Notes under the pieces: generated by a model
What the model was told of the DNA's origin: nothing
Database searches by the model: none
What the model saw: only the letters and a program-made list of their open reading frames with translations
In this document: positions 1-9,706 of the stretch, one piece after another
How the letters are laid out: each line of letters begins with the position of its first letter
Numbering within the stretch: position 1 is the first letter of the stretch
Made by a program: the position numbers and the translations under genes
NCBI RefSeq assembly: GCF_001006305.1
Contig: NZ_LBHJ01000020.1
Location: forward strand, 496,001-560,000
DNA from: Silvibacterium bohemicum
Lineage (GTDB): Bacteria > Acidobacteriota > Terriglobia > Terriglobales > Acidobacteriaceae
Direction of reading: 5' to 3'
Length of the DNA stretch: 64,000 bases

Positions 1-2
1 TC

Positions 3-1556
<1,554 letters not shown>

Positions 1557-1621
1557 TGCTTCACTTTTCCAACCGGGTTCTCAACTCTTGATGATGACGT
1601 GGCTGCGCTTGAAACTCGACG

Positions 1622-2161
1622 TTAGCTCGCTGCCAGCTCTTCTTTCAGCCGGTTCAGGCGTCCGCGCACCGAACCGTCATAAACTGTACTGCCTACCTGC
1701 AGGATGACTCCGCCGAGCAGCGAAGAGTCTTCATGGAAGGTAGCACTCACACGCGTCTTCGTCATTTCCGCGATCCGCGCTTCGAGATCCTGCCGCCCCT
1801 GTTCATCCAAGGAATGAGCGGTTGTCACCGACACTTCGGAGATGCCCAGCCGCACATTCATCTCATGACGAAAGGCAGCCAGCACCTCATCGAGCGCATG
1901 AATCCGGCTGTGATTGATGAGCACCGCGACGAAATTCCGCGCCTGCTGGGACATGCCAAGACGCGAATTCAGCTTGTCCAGAATCGCAACCTTCTGCTCC
2001 ACCGGAAACGTGGGATCGAGGAAGACCTCGCGCAAACCCGCGCTGGTGTGCCACGCAGCGGCAAAGTCGTTCAGCTGATTCTGAATAACCGACGCGTTGA
2101 GGTGCGCTTCGAGCACCACATCGGCCAGGGCGCGCGCATATCGCGCTGCAAAAGCAGACAT
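1622..2161 (-). CDS. atpH: ATP synthase F1 subunit delta
   Basis: Delta (OSCP-like) subunit linking the top of F1 to the peripheral stalk of ATP synthase. At 179 residues it has the usual length, an N-terminal helical domain and the typical C-terminal segment with LLGGVILQVGSTVYDGSVRGRL at about 148-169. The start codon overlaps the stop of the b-subunit gene in an ATGA arrangement, so translation is probably coupled. Position between b and alpha matches standard atp operon order. Confidence 0.97.
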   Translation of the reverse strand: MSAFAARYARALADVVLEAHLNASVIQNQLNDFAAAWHTSAGLREVFLDPTFPVEQKVAILDKLNSRLGMSQQARNFVAVLINHSRIHALDEVLAAFRHEMNVRLGISEVSVTTAHSLDEQGRQDLEARIAEMTKTRVSATFHEDSSLLGGVILQVGSTVYDGSVRGRLNRLKEELAAS

Positions 2162-2877
2162 CAGTTGCGCTCTCCCTTCTTCAGGCTTTCGGCGAAGTTG
2201 TGGATCAGCGCGTGATCGTCCTCGGCGCTGAGATGAATCCGGCCCAAGGCACGGTCAACGGCCAGCTCGGCGGCAAATTTCTTCAGGTCGCGATGCGCTG
2301 CCGCGCTCGCCGCGCCGATCTCCTGCTCAGCCGAGGCCACAATGCGCTTGCGCTCCTCTTCGAGAGCATCCTGAATGCGTTTCTCATCGGACGCGCTCTC
2401 GCGCTCGGTCTGCTCCCGGATGGCATCGATCTCGACGCCCAGCTTCGACAACCGCTCTTCGACCGCCGACAGCCGCTCGGCAGCCTGCGCGCTCGCTACC
2501 TGCGCTTCCACAATTTGCTTCTGGAGATGTTCCGAACGCTTGCGCAGCATCTTCGGCATGAGCTTTAGGAGAAACCAGAGAATCACGCCGATCAGGATCG
2601 CCGAATTCAGATCCTCGAAGATCTTCGCAGTGGTCTCGGTGCTCAGGTTCGTCAGGCGCGCAATCTTCTGCACCGGACCCGCATGACGAAAAGCCTCGGT
2701 CTGCGAATCGGTATCCGGAGCGTCCATCTTGTCGGGCTGCGAGACGCCGCCATTTGCGGCACCGGTTGCGGGAGCGGGGGTATTCTGCGCCCTTGCCGGC
2801 AGCGCACTGAAAATATTGATTCCCAGCAACGCTACAAGAAAAAGGCGGGCGGGATGATTTCTAAGAAGCGACTTCAA
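2161..2877 (-). CDS. atpF: ATP synthase Fo subunit b, with signal-peptide-like N-terminal extension
   Basis: Peripheral stalk subunit b. The membrane helix (about residues 91-107, ILIGVILWFLLKLMP) is followed by a long charged coiled coil, as in other b subunits. Unusually, about 90 residues precede that helix: a hydrophobic signal-peptide-like segment ending ALPARAQ near residue 31, then a Pro/Ala/Asp-rich linker. Ordinary b subunits are about 155-170 residues and start almost at the membrane helix; this one has 238. Start and stop codons overlap the neighbouring b' and delta genes (ATGA), so the extension cannot be explained by choosing a wrong upstream start. Confidence 0.9.
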   Translation of the reverse strand: MKSLLRNHPARLFLVALLGINIFSALPARAQNTPAPATGAANGGVSQPDKMDAPDTDSQTEAFRHAGPVQKIARLTNLSTETTAKIFEDLNSAILIGVILWFLLKLMPKMLRKRSEHLQKQIVEAQVASAQAAERLSAVEERLSKLGVEIDAIREQTERESASDEKRIQDALEEERKRIVASAEQEIGAASAAAHRDLKKFAAELAVDRALGRIHLSAEDDHALIHNFAESLKKGERN

Positions 2878-3335
2878 CGAACTCCCTCCGCCTGTGCTGG
2901 AAGGATGACCCGCAGAATCTGTCCGGCGAGCTGATCTGCCGAGCTCTCCACCTGTTTCCGCGCGGCCTCGGCCTCAGCCTCAATCGATTTGCGCGCCGCC
3001 TGGATCTTTTCATGCGCCGCCAGCCGCGCACTTTCCAGCGCCTTTTCGCGTTGCGCATTCCACTGCTGGATGCGCTGTTCGCGGGCGCGGAAGATCTCCG
3101 CGCGCGCCGCCCGCAGCTTGGCTTCGTATTCCTGGGTCTTGGCGTCGGCAGCGGCGATCGCGGCGTGCGCCTTTTCCACGGCTCCCGCGGTCATCTCTCG
3201 CCGCTGCGCCAACATCCGCACCAGCGGGCCATGCAAAATGAAGCGATAAGCCAGGACCAGAATCAAAAAAATGACCATCGTCGGCACAGAGCCGAGGAGA
3301 AGATCGCCGAGTTGACGCAGAAGTTCATCTACCAT
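2874..3335 (-). CDS. ATP synthase Fo subunit b' (second b-type stalk protein)
   Basis: A 153-residue b-type subunit: one N-terminal membrane helix (about residues 17-35, VPTMVIFLILVLAYRFILH), then a continuous Ala/Glu/Arg-rich coiled coil to the C-terminus. Two non-identical b-type genes in tandem imply a heterodimeric peripheral stalk, as in cyanobacteria and many deep-branching phyla. It is the first gene of the visible operon; a TTGACA box lies about 80 bp upstream. The a and c subunit genes are not in the window and must be elsewhere. Confidence 0.9.
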   Translation of the reverse strand: MVDELLRQLGDLLLGSVPTMVIFLILVLAYRFILHGPLVRMLAQRREMTAGAVEKAHAAIAAADAKTQEYEAKLRAARAEIFRAREQRIQQWNAQREKALESARLAAHEKIQAARKSIEAEAEAARKQVESSADQLAGQILRVILPAQAEGVR

Positions 3336-3389
3336 GATTTCGCCGACGTATGCGGATGGAAACTACTGGAAAGGGTTATAGAATAATTG

Positions 3390-3419
3390 GTTGTAACAGA
3401 CGTGAAATTGCAGTGTCAA
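3390..3419 (-). promoter_or_regulatory. Probable promoter of the atp operon
   Basis: On the minus strand a perfect TTGACA (positions 3414-3419) is followed after 18 bp by TACAAC (3390-3395), four of six matches to the -10 consensus. Transcription would begin near 3383, giving a leader of about 50 nt before the b' start at 3335. Seen by eye only. Confidence 0.5.
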
Positions 3420-3504
3420 TGCGGCGAGCACACTCTGACTGCTTTCCCGAAAACCGGCAACATAGAGTAACCCGCCAATCGCCTGAATATTCGGAAATCT
3501 TTTC

Positions 3505-3532
3505 TTGACTCGCCACTTCACCGGCGTAGACT
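3505..3532 (+). promoter_or_regulatory. Candidate promoter reading into the structured 3540-3620 segment
   Basis: TTGACT at 3505-3510 and TAGACT at 3527-3532, separated by 16 bp, on the plus strand. No plus-strand protein gene follows, so if active it would make a short non-coding transcript. It points away from the atp operon and antisense to the hflX 3' region. Confidence 0.4.
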
Positions 3533-3537
3533 GAGTG

Positions 3538-3622
3538 TATCACCTATGACCCGGTTCAGGGTCCAATGGGCCGAGTGTTCGGGACCTACCTCTGCTCCCG
3601 CTCAGTCGGCCCATTCTTATGC
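3538..3622 (+). ncRNA. Candidate small structured RNA between hflX and the atp operon
   Basis: Three nested or consecutive stems lie directly after the candidate promoter: GACCC/GGGTC at 3548-3552 and 3559-3563, a perfect 10-bp stem AATGGGCCGA/TCGGCCCATT at 3565-3574 and 3606-3615, and inside it CGGGA/TCCCG at 3580-3584 and 3596-3600. The closing stem is followed by a pyrimidine-rich stretch rather than a strong T tract. I do not recognise the family; SRP RNA was considered and does not fit. It could also be a transcription terminator-like or cis element on the opposite strand. Confidence 0.4.
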
Positions 3623-3657
3623 TTCTCCAGTCTAATTTTTAATCCCCGTTTGATTTT

Positions 3658-5067
3658 TCAATTCCCGTCCAGTCTCCAATATTGCCGATAGCGTCCCATC
3701 AGAGAAGCGGGACCGGCGACCGTCATCACCACGGAATCGCCTTCGAAACGGCGTTCGCGGATCAATGATCCCGCACCCAGCGCAGCCAGAATCCCTCCCT
3801 CGGACTGAGGAACTTCAAATTGTTGCTCGACGATGGGATCGGCGACCAGCGCCGCGTCGACACGCTCCAGCAGCTCCGTAATTCCCCAGCCTGATTTCGC
3901 GGAAACTGCAACTGCTCCGCTGGCCACCAGGACTTCGCGCTCGGCCTCGGGCAGAAGGTCGATCTTGTTCAAGACCTCGATGCGCGGCTTGCCCAGCACC
4001 CCCAGCTCATCCAGAACTTTTTCGACTTCGGCCTTGTGCTCGTCCTGCATTTCGCTCGAGCAGTCGCGGACATGCAGCAGGACTTCGGCCTTCTGCACCT
4101 CTTCCAGCGTGGCGCGGAACGAAGTCACCAGCGTATGCGGCAGATTGCGGATGAATCCGACGGTGTCGGAAAGCAGCACCTTGCGCCGGCTGGGCAGCAG
4201 GATCGCCTTCAGCTTGGGGTCGAGCGTGGCGAACATGCGCGAGGACTCGAGCACTCCGGCCTTGGTGATGGTGTTGAAGAGCGTACTCTTGCCGGCGTTG
4301 GTATATCCCACCAGCGCAACGGCCGGCACCGGTACAGCCTCACGGCGTTGCCTCTGCTGGGTGCGGACGCGCCGGACACCTTCAAGTTCTTCTTTAAGGT
4401 GAACCAGGCGCCGCTGGATTCTGCGACGATCGGTTTCCAGCTGTGTTTCGCCCGGTCCCCTGGTGCCGATGCCGCCGCCCAGCTGCGACATGGACGCGCC
4501 GCGTCCGGTGAGCCGGGGAAGCATGTATTCCAGCTGCGCCAGCTCCACCTGCAGTTGACCCTCACGCGTACGGGCATGGCGCGCGAAGATGTCGAGGATA
4601 AGTTGCGTGCGGTCGACGATGCGGCAAGGCAGCGCCTCTTCAAGATTGCGCAGCTGCGTGGGTGTCAGATCATGATCGAAGAGGATAACGTCGGCGTGAA
4701 TGGATGCCGCAATGCCCGCGATCTCCTCGACCTTGCCGCTCCCCAGGAGGGTAGCGGGATCGGGTTTCGGACGCCGCTGGATGACCTCGGCGCCAATCTC
4801 CGCTCCAGCGGACAGAATCAGCTCGCGGAACTCTTCAAGGGAAGCCTGCAGATCGAAGGTCGGGGAAGGGATAACCGCTCCCGTGCTCGGGACATTGAAA
4901 TCTTCGTCGCTGAGAATGTCGTGGCCGTCGATATGAGCGACAGCCGCATTTCGGGCAAGCGCGGCAGTGCGCGAAAGGGACCTGCGTTGGCCGCCGAACT
5001 CGACGGCAACCAGCAGAGCAATCTCGTGGGATCGGCTCAACGCATCCGATGGCTTGACTGAACTCAA
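3658..5067 (-). CDS. hflX: GTPase HflX
   Basis: Ribosome-associated GTPase of the HflX family, implicated in rescue or splitting of stalled ribosomes under stress. The protein has 469 residues with the HflX N-terminal domain ([10 protein letters not shown] at about 107-116), the GxGE-type linker ([19 protein letters not shown], about 197-215), and a G domain with GYTNAGKST at 254-262, DTVGFI and NKID. The frame opens with TTG after a weak ribosome site; no better start is visible. It lies just downstream of hfq on the same strand, the common hfq-hflX order. Confidence 0.95.
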   Translation of the reverse strand: MSSVKPSDALSRSHEIALLVAVEFGGQRRSLSRTAALARNAAVAHIDGHDILSDEDFNVPSTGAVIPSPTFDLQASLEEFRELILSAGAEIGAEVIQRRPKPDPATLLGSGKVEEIAGIAASIHADVILFDHDLTPTQLRNLEEALPCRIVDRTQLILDIFARHARTREGQLQVELAQLEYMLPRLTGRGASMSQLGGGIGTRGPGETQLETDRRRIQRRLVHLKEELEGVRRVRTQQRQRREAVPVPAVALVGYTNAGKSTLFNTITKAGVLESSRMFATLDPKLKAILLPSRRKVLLSDTVGFIRNLPHTLVTSFRATLEEVQKAEVLLHVRDCSSEMQDEHKAEVEKVLDELGVLGKPRIEVLNKIDLLPEAEREVLVASGAVAVSAKSGWGITELLERVDAALVADPIVEQQFEVPQSEGGILAALGAGSLIRERRFEGDSVVMTVAGPASLMGRYRQYWRLDGN

Positions 5068-5200
5068 AATCCGATCTCGGTCGCCGCCTCAACGGTCATG
5101 ACGCAACAATACGCGATCAGTGTGTTTCTCGTTCCCGAAACACACGTCTCCCACGCAGCGCCCCGCTTGCGAGGCGCCCGCCGGGGATTGAGAACAGATT

Positions 5201-5503
5201 CTACAGGTCGGAGACGCTGGCCGCGCCAACCAGCGCGCCTTGTCCCACGGTGTGGCCCACAGCACCGACAGGCCGGTGCTCTCCGTGCAGAACGGAACGA
5301 CTGCTCACCACAGTCGAGATGGCATGTTTGAAAATTAACTGCTCCTGGCTGTTGTTTTCCAGAAGCACGGAATATTTGTCAAAGGACCGGATTTTTCCGG
5401 TCAGCTTTACGCCGCTTACCAGATAAATCGTTATGGGGGTTTTGTCCTTACGAACGGTATTCAGGAAGGTGTCCTGAATGTTCTGTGCCGGCTTGTTGTC
5501 CAT
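5201..5503 (-). CDS. hfq: RNA chaperone Hfq
   Basis: Sm-like hexameric RNA chaperone that pairs small RNAs with mRNAs. Residues 8-65 carry the Hfq core, including [20 protein letters not shown] and FKHAISTV, closely matching the proteobacterial pattern (Q-rich proximal site near the N-terminus, KHAIS near the end of the core). The last 35 residues form a Gly/Ala/Val tail. AAGGAG stands 8 bp before the ATG. Together with hflX it forms the usual cluster, about 130 bp apart. Confidence 0.95.
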   Translation of the reverse strand: MDNKPAQNIQDTFLNTVRKDKTPITIYLVSGVKLTGKIRSFDKYSVLLENNSQEQLIFKHAISTVVSSRSVLHGEHRPVGAVGHTVGQGALVGAASVSDL

Positions 5504-6141
5504 GTGCCGATCTCCTTCTCATGATGTGCCGCTTGGTTTACAACTGCTGAATCAAAAGTGAATTCAGCGCCGGAGTCTGACTAACAAAACGCCGTCGCCG
5601 CAGTATGATCTTCAAATTGCAATTAACAGTCCCACCTTTCCAAGTTAACAGGTTAGCTGGGTCCTTTGCACGTTGCCCTCCAACGATCCTGGCTAACTTG
5701 ATAATCGTGACAAGCTGGCGAAACCCTTCTTTTTTTCTCAAATAAAGCAAATCTGTACGCTTCGACAGCGCCCATTCCTGCCAGCGAAATGGATTGGATG
5801 TCTTATTTCATGGAAAGGCTGCCGGGTAGTTTCTTCGCGAAGAAGAATTCTGCAACAAGCACACCTGCAAGCGCGCATTTCACGAGGTCATCGAACGTTC
5901 TCCCGACATCTCCGGCGATGCTGGACAGCATCGATATGTTGCATAGAAAAATTTGATGAGGCCGCAAACCCCCAATCAATTGTTGAGATTCGGGAGAAAA
6001 CTCCTGTCCTACGCAAGTGGACGTTGAAACAAAACATCCGCTATTTCCGCAAACGCGTTCTTAGTCCAGAAAGCAGTTCGCTTCGATTCGCACTCTAGAC
6101 GCGACCGAAGGCTTTCGTAGGCAGATCAGAGAGAGGCGATT
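5504..6141. other. 638-bp intergenic region between hfq and the ferritin-like genes
   Basis: No convincing gene. A 70-codon minus-strand frame (5538-5750) has no ribosome site or recognisable composition and is not called. A perfect 14-bp palindrome TTCTTCGCGAAGAA lies at 5831-5844 and could be an operator for the downstream plus-strand pair. The region is visibly more A+T-rich than its surroundings. Confidence 0.6.
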
Positions 6142-7047
6142 GTGGACAATATCAGCGAACGCATCAGAAACAGAGTTTCTCGTCGAAAATTTCTCGCCGC
6201 AGTTGCAAGCGGCATCGGCACCACCGCTGCCGTAACTATGGCGGCAGGTTGTGGCGGCAGCTCGCACATGACAACCCCTACACCCCCGACCACACCCACT
6301 GGTATTACGGACGTCGACATCTTCAATTTCGCGCTGAATCTCGAATATCTCGAGGCTGAATTCTATCTGCGAGCCGTGACCGGCTCGGGGCTCTCCTCGG
6401 CTGATATTGGAACCAGCCCGGGCATGGTTACCGGAGGAGCGGCAGTTCCCTTCCAGACGCCCGCGATTCAGGCTTATGCCGAAGAGATCGCGAATGACGA
6501 GCTGGCTCACGTGAGGTTTATTCGCAAGGCGCTAGCCAATGCAGCGGTCGACCGCCCGGCGATCGATCTGCAAAACAGCTTCAATGCCGCTGCGATGGCT
6601 GCCGGCATCGGTGCAACCTTCAATCCGTTCGCCGATGAAAACAGCTTCCTGGTGGGCGCCTTTGTCTTTGAGGATGTGGGTGTAACCGCGTATCACGGCG
6701 CTTCCACGCTGCTCACCGTCGCCGCGAATCTGGGCTACGCTGCAGGCATCTACGCCACCGAGGCCTATCACGCCGCGACCGTCCGCACGCTGATTGCGCA
6801 ACTCGGCGCTCCCTACCTTACCTATGCCAACCAGATCTCCGCGCTGCGCGCTACGGCCGGCGGAGGCGCAGAAACCACGTTGGCTCCGGGATCCATCGTT
6901 GCCGCGGACTCCAACTCCATTGCCTACGACCGCACTACGGATCAGGTCCTGCACATCGTCTACCTGGACCCCACTGCCGGCGTCGTAAGCAAAGGCGGAT
7001 TCTTCCCCAACGGTCTGAACGGCACCATCACGGCATCGGCGTCCTAA
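6142..7047 (+). CDS. Tat-exported ferritin-like domain lipoprotein (first of tandem pair)
   Basis: A 301-residue secreted protein of the ferritin-like/desiccation-associated (Ferritin_2) type. The N-terminus carries a twin-arginine motif SRRKFLA at about 13-19 and a lipobox-like AAGC near residue 36, followed by a Thr/Pro linker. The four-helix part shows the repeated acidic/His helices: IFNFALNLEYLEAEFY, NDELAHVRFIR, FEDVGVTAYHG and EAYHAATVR, which look like di-iron ligands. It starts with GTG after AGAGAGAGG. A paralogue follows 11 bp downstream. Role in iron handling or stress survival is inferred from the family. Confidence 0.88.
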   Translation: MDNISERIRNRVSRRKFLAAVASGIGTTAAVTMAAGCGGSSHMTTPTPPTTPTGITDVDIFNFALNLEYLEAEFYLRAVTGSGLSSADIGTSPGMVTGGAAVPFQTPAIQAYAEEIANDELAHVRFIRKALANAAVDRPAIDLQNSFNAAAMAAGIGATFNPFADENSFLVGAFVFEDVGVTAYHGASTLLTVAANLGYAAGIYATEAYHAATVRTLIAQLGAPYLTYANQISALRATAGGGAETTLAPGSIVAADSNSIAYDRTTDQVLHIVYLDPTAGVVSKGGFFPNGLNGTITASAS

Positions 7048-7058
7048 GGAGAGCTGAC

Positions 7059-7952
7059 ATGGAAATAACAGAATTGGAACAGAAAAACGCTGAATCGACG
7101 TCCTCCAGCCGTCGCTCCGCTCTCATTCTCGGCGGAACGGCGCTGGCCGGCATGCTGCTCTCGCGCCACGCGGAAGCGCAGGCCGCCGTTACCGACGCCG
7201 ACATCCTCAACTTCGCCCTCAACCTCGAATACCTGGAGGCGCAGTTCTACACCATCGCCACCACCGGCGCAGCCCTTCCCGCCTCGATGACTGCCAGCGG
7301 CTCCGGAACAGCGGGCGGGACGGTCACGGTCAAGGCCAACGCCATGGTGCCCTTCGTCACGCCTTTCCTGCAGCAATTCGCTATGGAAGTCGCCACCGAT
7401 GAGCAAAATCACGTCAACTTTCTGCGCACCGCATTGGGAACGGCCGCAGTCGCTCAACCCAACATCGACCTCCTGAACAGCTTCAACGCCCTGGCTGTGG
7501 CCGCCGGACTGGGCGCAACCTTTGATCCTTTTGCCAGCGAAACGAACTTCCTGCTCGGCGCCTTCATCTTCGAAGACGTGGGTGTAACCGCCTATCAGGG
7601 AGCGGCGGGGCTCATCAGCAGCAAGGCCTATCTCGACAAGGCGGTGGGCATCCATGGAGTCGAGGCCTACCACGCTGGAAGCATTCGCACCCGCATCTAC
7701 CAGGCGGGAGCGGCTGCACAGACAGCGTCGCAGGCCATTGCAGCGACACGGGCCAAGCTCGATGGCACCAACACCGACGACATCGGCGTGGGTACCTCCA
7801 GCAGCGGCGCTGCAACCATCGTCGACAACGACGCCAACGCAATGACCTTCCCTCGCACGACCACGCAGGTGCTGAGCATCGTGTACGGCGGAGGGGCCGC
7901 AGGCGTCGGGGGCGCGTTCTACCCGCAAGCCATGAACGGAACGATCAAGTAG
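7059..7952 (+). CDS. Ferritin-like domain protein with Tat-like signal (second of tandem pair)
   Basis: Close paralogue of the preceding gene: the same helices recur (ILNFALNLEYLEAQFY, TDEQNHVNFLRTAL, FEDVGVTAYQGA, VEAYHAGSIRTRIY) in the same spacing. The N-terminus has SSRRSALILGG and ends RHAEAQAA, so it is probably exported by Tat but released or anchored differently, since it lacks a lipobox Cys. AAGGAG overlaps the stop of the first gene, so the two are one transcript. A strong hairpin terminator follows. The two copies look like an old tandem duplication. Confidence 0.88.
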   Translation: MEITELEQKNAESTSSSRRSALILGGTALAGMLLSRHAEAQAAVTDADILNFALNLEYLEAQFYTIATTGAALPASMTASGSGTAGGTVTVKANAMVPFVTPFLQQFAMEVATDEQNHVNFLRTALGTAAVAQPNIDLLNSFNALAVAAGLGATFDPFASETNFLLGAFIFEDVGVTAYQGAAGLISSKAYLDKAVGIHGVEAYHAGSIRTRIYQAGAAAQTASQAIAATRAKLDGTNTDDIGVGTSSSGAATIVDNDANAMTFPRTTTQVLSIVYGGGAAGVGGAFYPQAMNGTIK

Positions 7953-7980
7953 GCCGTCCTAAACAGAATCAAAAAAAAAC

Positions 7981-8012
7981 AAAGGCCGGATGGATCTCTC
8001 CATCCGGCCTTT
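7981..8012 (+). terminator. Rho-independent terminator after the ferritin-like pair
   Basis: A perfect 14-bp stem (7981-7994 with 7999-8012) and a TCTC loop, ending TTTGTTT. An A9 tract immediately before it gives T's on the other strand, so it could also work in reverse. Confidence 0.9.
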
Positions 8013-8060
8013 GTTTAGGTTGATGACAACCTTTGCAATGCGAGCCGGCGTTCCCTCAGC

Positions 8061-8234
8061 GGCTGAAGCCGCACTCATTTTGCTTGATTTACGTACGGCC
8101 TGAAGGCCGTACCCTTCCGAGACCAAGACTTTGTCAACAAGCTGAGCAAAGTTATACAGGGCTTAGGAAGCAGAAGATCCAGGGCTAAAGCCCTCGGAAT
8201 ATCATAGGCTTATTCGTGAGGCTGAAGCCTCACG
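8061..8234. repeat. Cluster of four REP-like palindromes with TGAA/TAAA loops
   Basis: Four short hairpins share the form stem-TGAA-stem: CGGC..GCCG at 8061-8072, GTACGGCC..GGCCGTAC at 8094-8113, AGGGC-TAAA-GCCCT at 8182-8195, and GTGAGGC..GCCTCAC at 8217-8234. Stem sequence varies but the CTGAAG centre is kept. Between them a phrase like TCAACAAGCTGAGCAAAG recurs (about 8134 and 8266). No gene lies in 7953-8343. A second cluster of the same family is at 27905-28006. Confidence 0.75.
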
Positions 8235-8281
8235 CTCCCTCCGAAAATCAATCGTTGAATTTTTCATCAACCTGAGCAAAG

Positions 8282-8307
8282 ACCAGATGGCTCTCTCTAT
8301 CTGGCCC
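8282..8307 (-). terminator. Weak terminator-like hairpin for the 8344 gene
   Basis: GACCAGAT (8282-8289) pairs with ATCTGGCC (8300-8307) around a CT-rich loop. On the minus strand it ends TCTTTG, a short T run only, about 35 bp past the stop codon. Confidence 0.45.
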
Positions 8308-8343
8308 ATTCTTCAAACCTTTCACTGAAGCGAACCGGCAGTG

Positions 8344-9555
8344 CTAGTGGGCGTGGCGCTTGTGCTTTTCCGGAGCCCGCCTCCGGCGCTTCACCGGCTC
8401 CGCGCCGGCAGGCCGTGGAGCGGGAGGAGTTGCGGGACCGATCTTCTTGACCAGCGCGCCTTCCAGACGATAGGAATCAGTCTCGGTCTGCGCAGCATGG
8501 GCGACGCCGGTCGTGGGATCAATGGCCACATCGTCACCGGTCGCGACCTTGAAGGAGAAGACCGGCTCCTGCTGGTTATCGGCTACGGTGCTGCTTATGG
8601 TCACCGGCAAGTATCCCTGCAAGTTGCGCTCCCGAAAGGCTGTCTCGTAGCGATGCTTGCGAGTATTCCAAGTAAAAACGCGTATCTGATCGAAATCGTA
8701 GGGCAGCCCGTCTTTCCATGAATTGATGACGGTTATGTACTCGGGGGCTTTTTTGTCAGGGAAGGAAGAGTCAGGATCATCGACGGTGCGCAGCAGATAG
8801 GCGCCGATGTACCGTTGGCCTTCAGAAAGGCCGGCGATCTCGGCAGGAATATCGACATCCATCATGCGCGACCAGACCCATCCCATCTGGCCCTGCGCAT
8901 CGCGGACCAGCCACCAGTCCTGTAAAACCGGCTGCGCGGGATCGTCCTTGGCAACCGTTGCCGGCTCCCCCTTCTTCGCGCTTCCCGCCGCTTTCGTTTT
9001 TGTCGCTGGAGGCGGAACGGGTACCGCCTGGGGAGGCATCGGCTTGGGAACAGAAGCTCTGGTGATGAGCTGCAGTTTGGCATTCTCGGCGAGCAGGTAG
9101 TAGTGGTCCGTCTGCCGCCCCGGCTGGTCGTGCAGATAGGAGTCGTCGCGGAGAACGCCGGTGGCGATGACCGGATCTTTTTCGTGCTGCTTGGCCAGCT
9201 CCGTGAACTGGTCATAGACCTTTTGCTCGATGATGGCGTGTCCATCGATCCAGCCGATCTCGCCCTTCTCGTCCTTTACTTTGACGAAACGCCGGGCGCG
9301 GTCGAGAACCAGTAGTTTTTCCCCGTTCGACACCTCGCCCACGCGATTCGAAACTGCGGCGAGCCGATCCCGCAGAAAGGTTCGCTTAGCCGAGACGTAC
9401 ACGTACTCCTGCGCAGGCTTGGGCGTGAACCGGGCACAGCCCGAAACCAGCACCAGAACCGAGAGGAGCTTTAAACGGGAGCGTTTACCGGGCAGGAAGG
9501 TCATCCAGGCAGGGGGTAGAGGCCGGTGGCCGGAATCGGACAGCATTGCTTTCAC
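8344..9555 (-). CDS. SH3-like-domain lipoprotein of unknown function
   Basis: A 403-residue protein with a lipoprotein signal (KLLSVLVLVSGC, Cys at about residue 40) followed by a bacterial SH3-like segment (TFLRDRLAAVSNRVGEVSNGEKLLVLDRARRFVKVKDEKGEIGWI, about 59-104) and a second SH3-like pattern later (WWLVRDAQGQMGWVWSRMM). The C-terminus is a short Arg/His/Pro-rich tail. Likely a periplasmic or cell-wall-facing protein. The frame begins with GTG; internal ATGs at residues 4 and 18 are alternative starts (position 9504 for the latter), and no clear ribosome site decides. Next to another lipoprotein gene on the same strand. Confidence 0.8.
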   Translation of the reverse strand: MKAMLSDSGHRPLPPAWMTFLPGKRSRLKLLSVLVLVSGCARFTPKPAQEYVYVSAKRTFLRDRLAAVSNRVGEVSNGEKLLVLDRARRFVKVKDEKGEIGWIDGHAIIEQKVYDQFTELAKQHEKDPVIATGVLRDDSYLHDQPGRQTDHYYLLAENAKLQLITRASVPKPMPPQAVPVPPPATKTKAAGSAKKGEPATVAKDDPAQPVLQDWWLVRDAQGQMGWVWSRMMDVDIPAEIAGLSEGQRYIGAYLLRTVDDPDSSFPDKKAPEYITVINSWKDGLPYDFDQIRVFTWNTRKHRYETAFRERNLQGYLPVTISSTVADNQQEPVFSFKVATGDDVAIDPTTGVAHAAQTETDSYRLEGALVKKIGPATPPAPRPAGAEPVKRRRRAPEKHKRHAH

Positions 9556-9706
9556 TTTAACTATTTAGAGAGAAAACCCGTAGAGATTGGCGCAGAATTT
9601 TGTGGATTTTGTGCGACGCGAATCTAATCGGCAACATTTACGGGAAAGATCCGGCCCATTCCGGCCGCTCCCAGCTGTGGTGTCAGATTCGCGCAGGACG
9701 TTACAG

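Noticed and set aside
3538..3622. SRP (4.5S) RNA
   Set aside because: The minus strand reads GGGAGCAGAGGTAGG, superficially like the SRP core, but the GGAA tetraloop and its flanking CAGG half are missing.
5538..5750. 70-codon minus-strand frame upstream of hfq
   Set aside because: No ribosome site and no recognisable protein features; lies in A+T-richer intergenic sequence.
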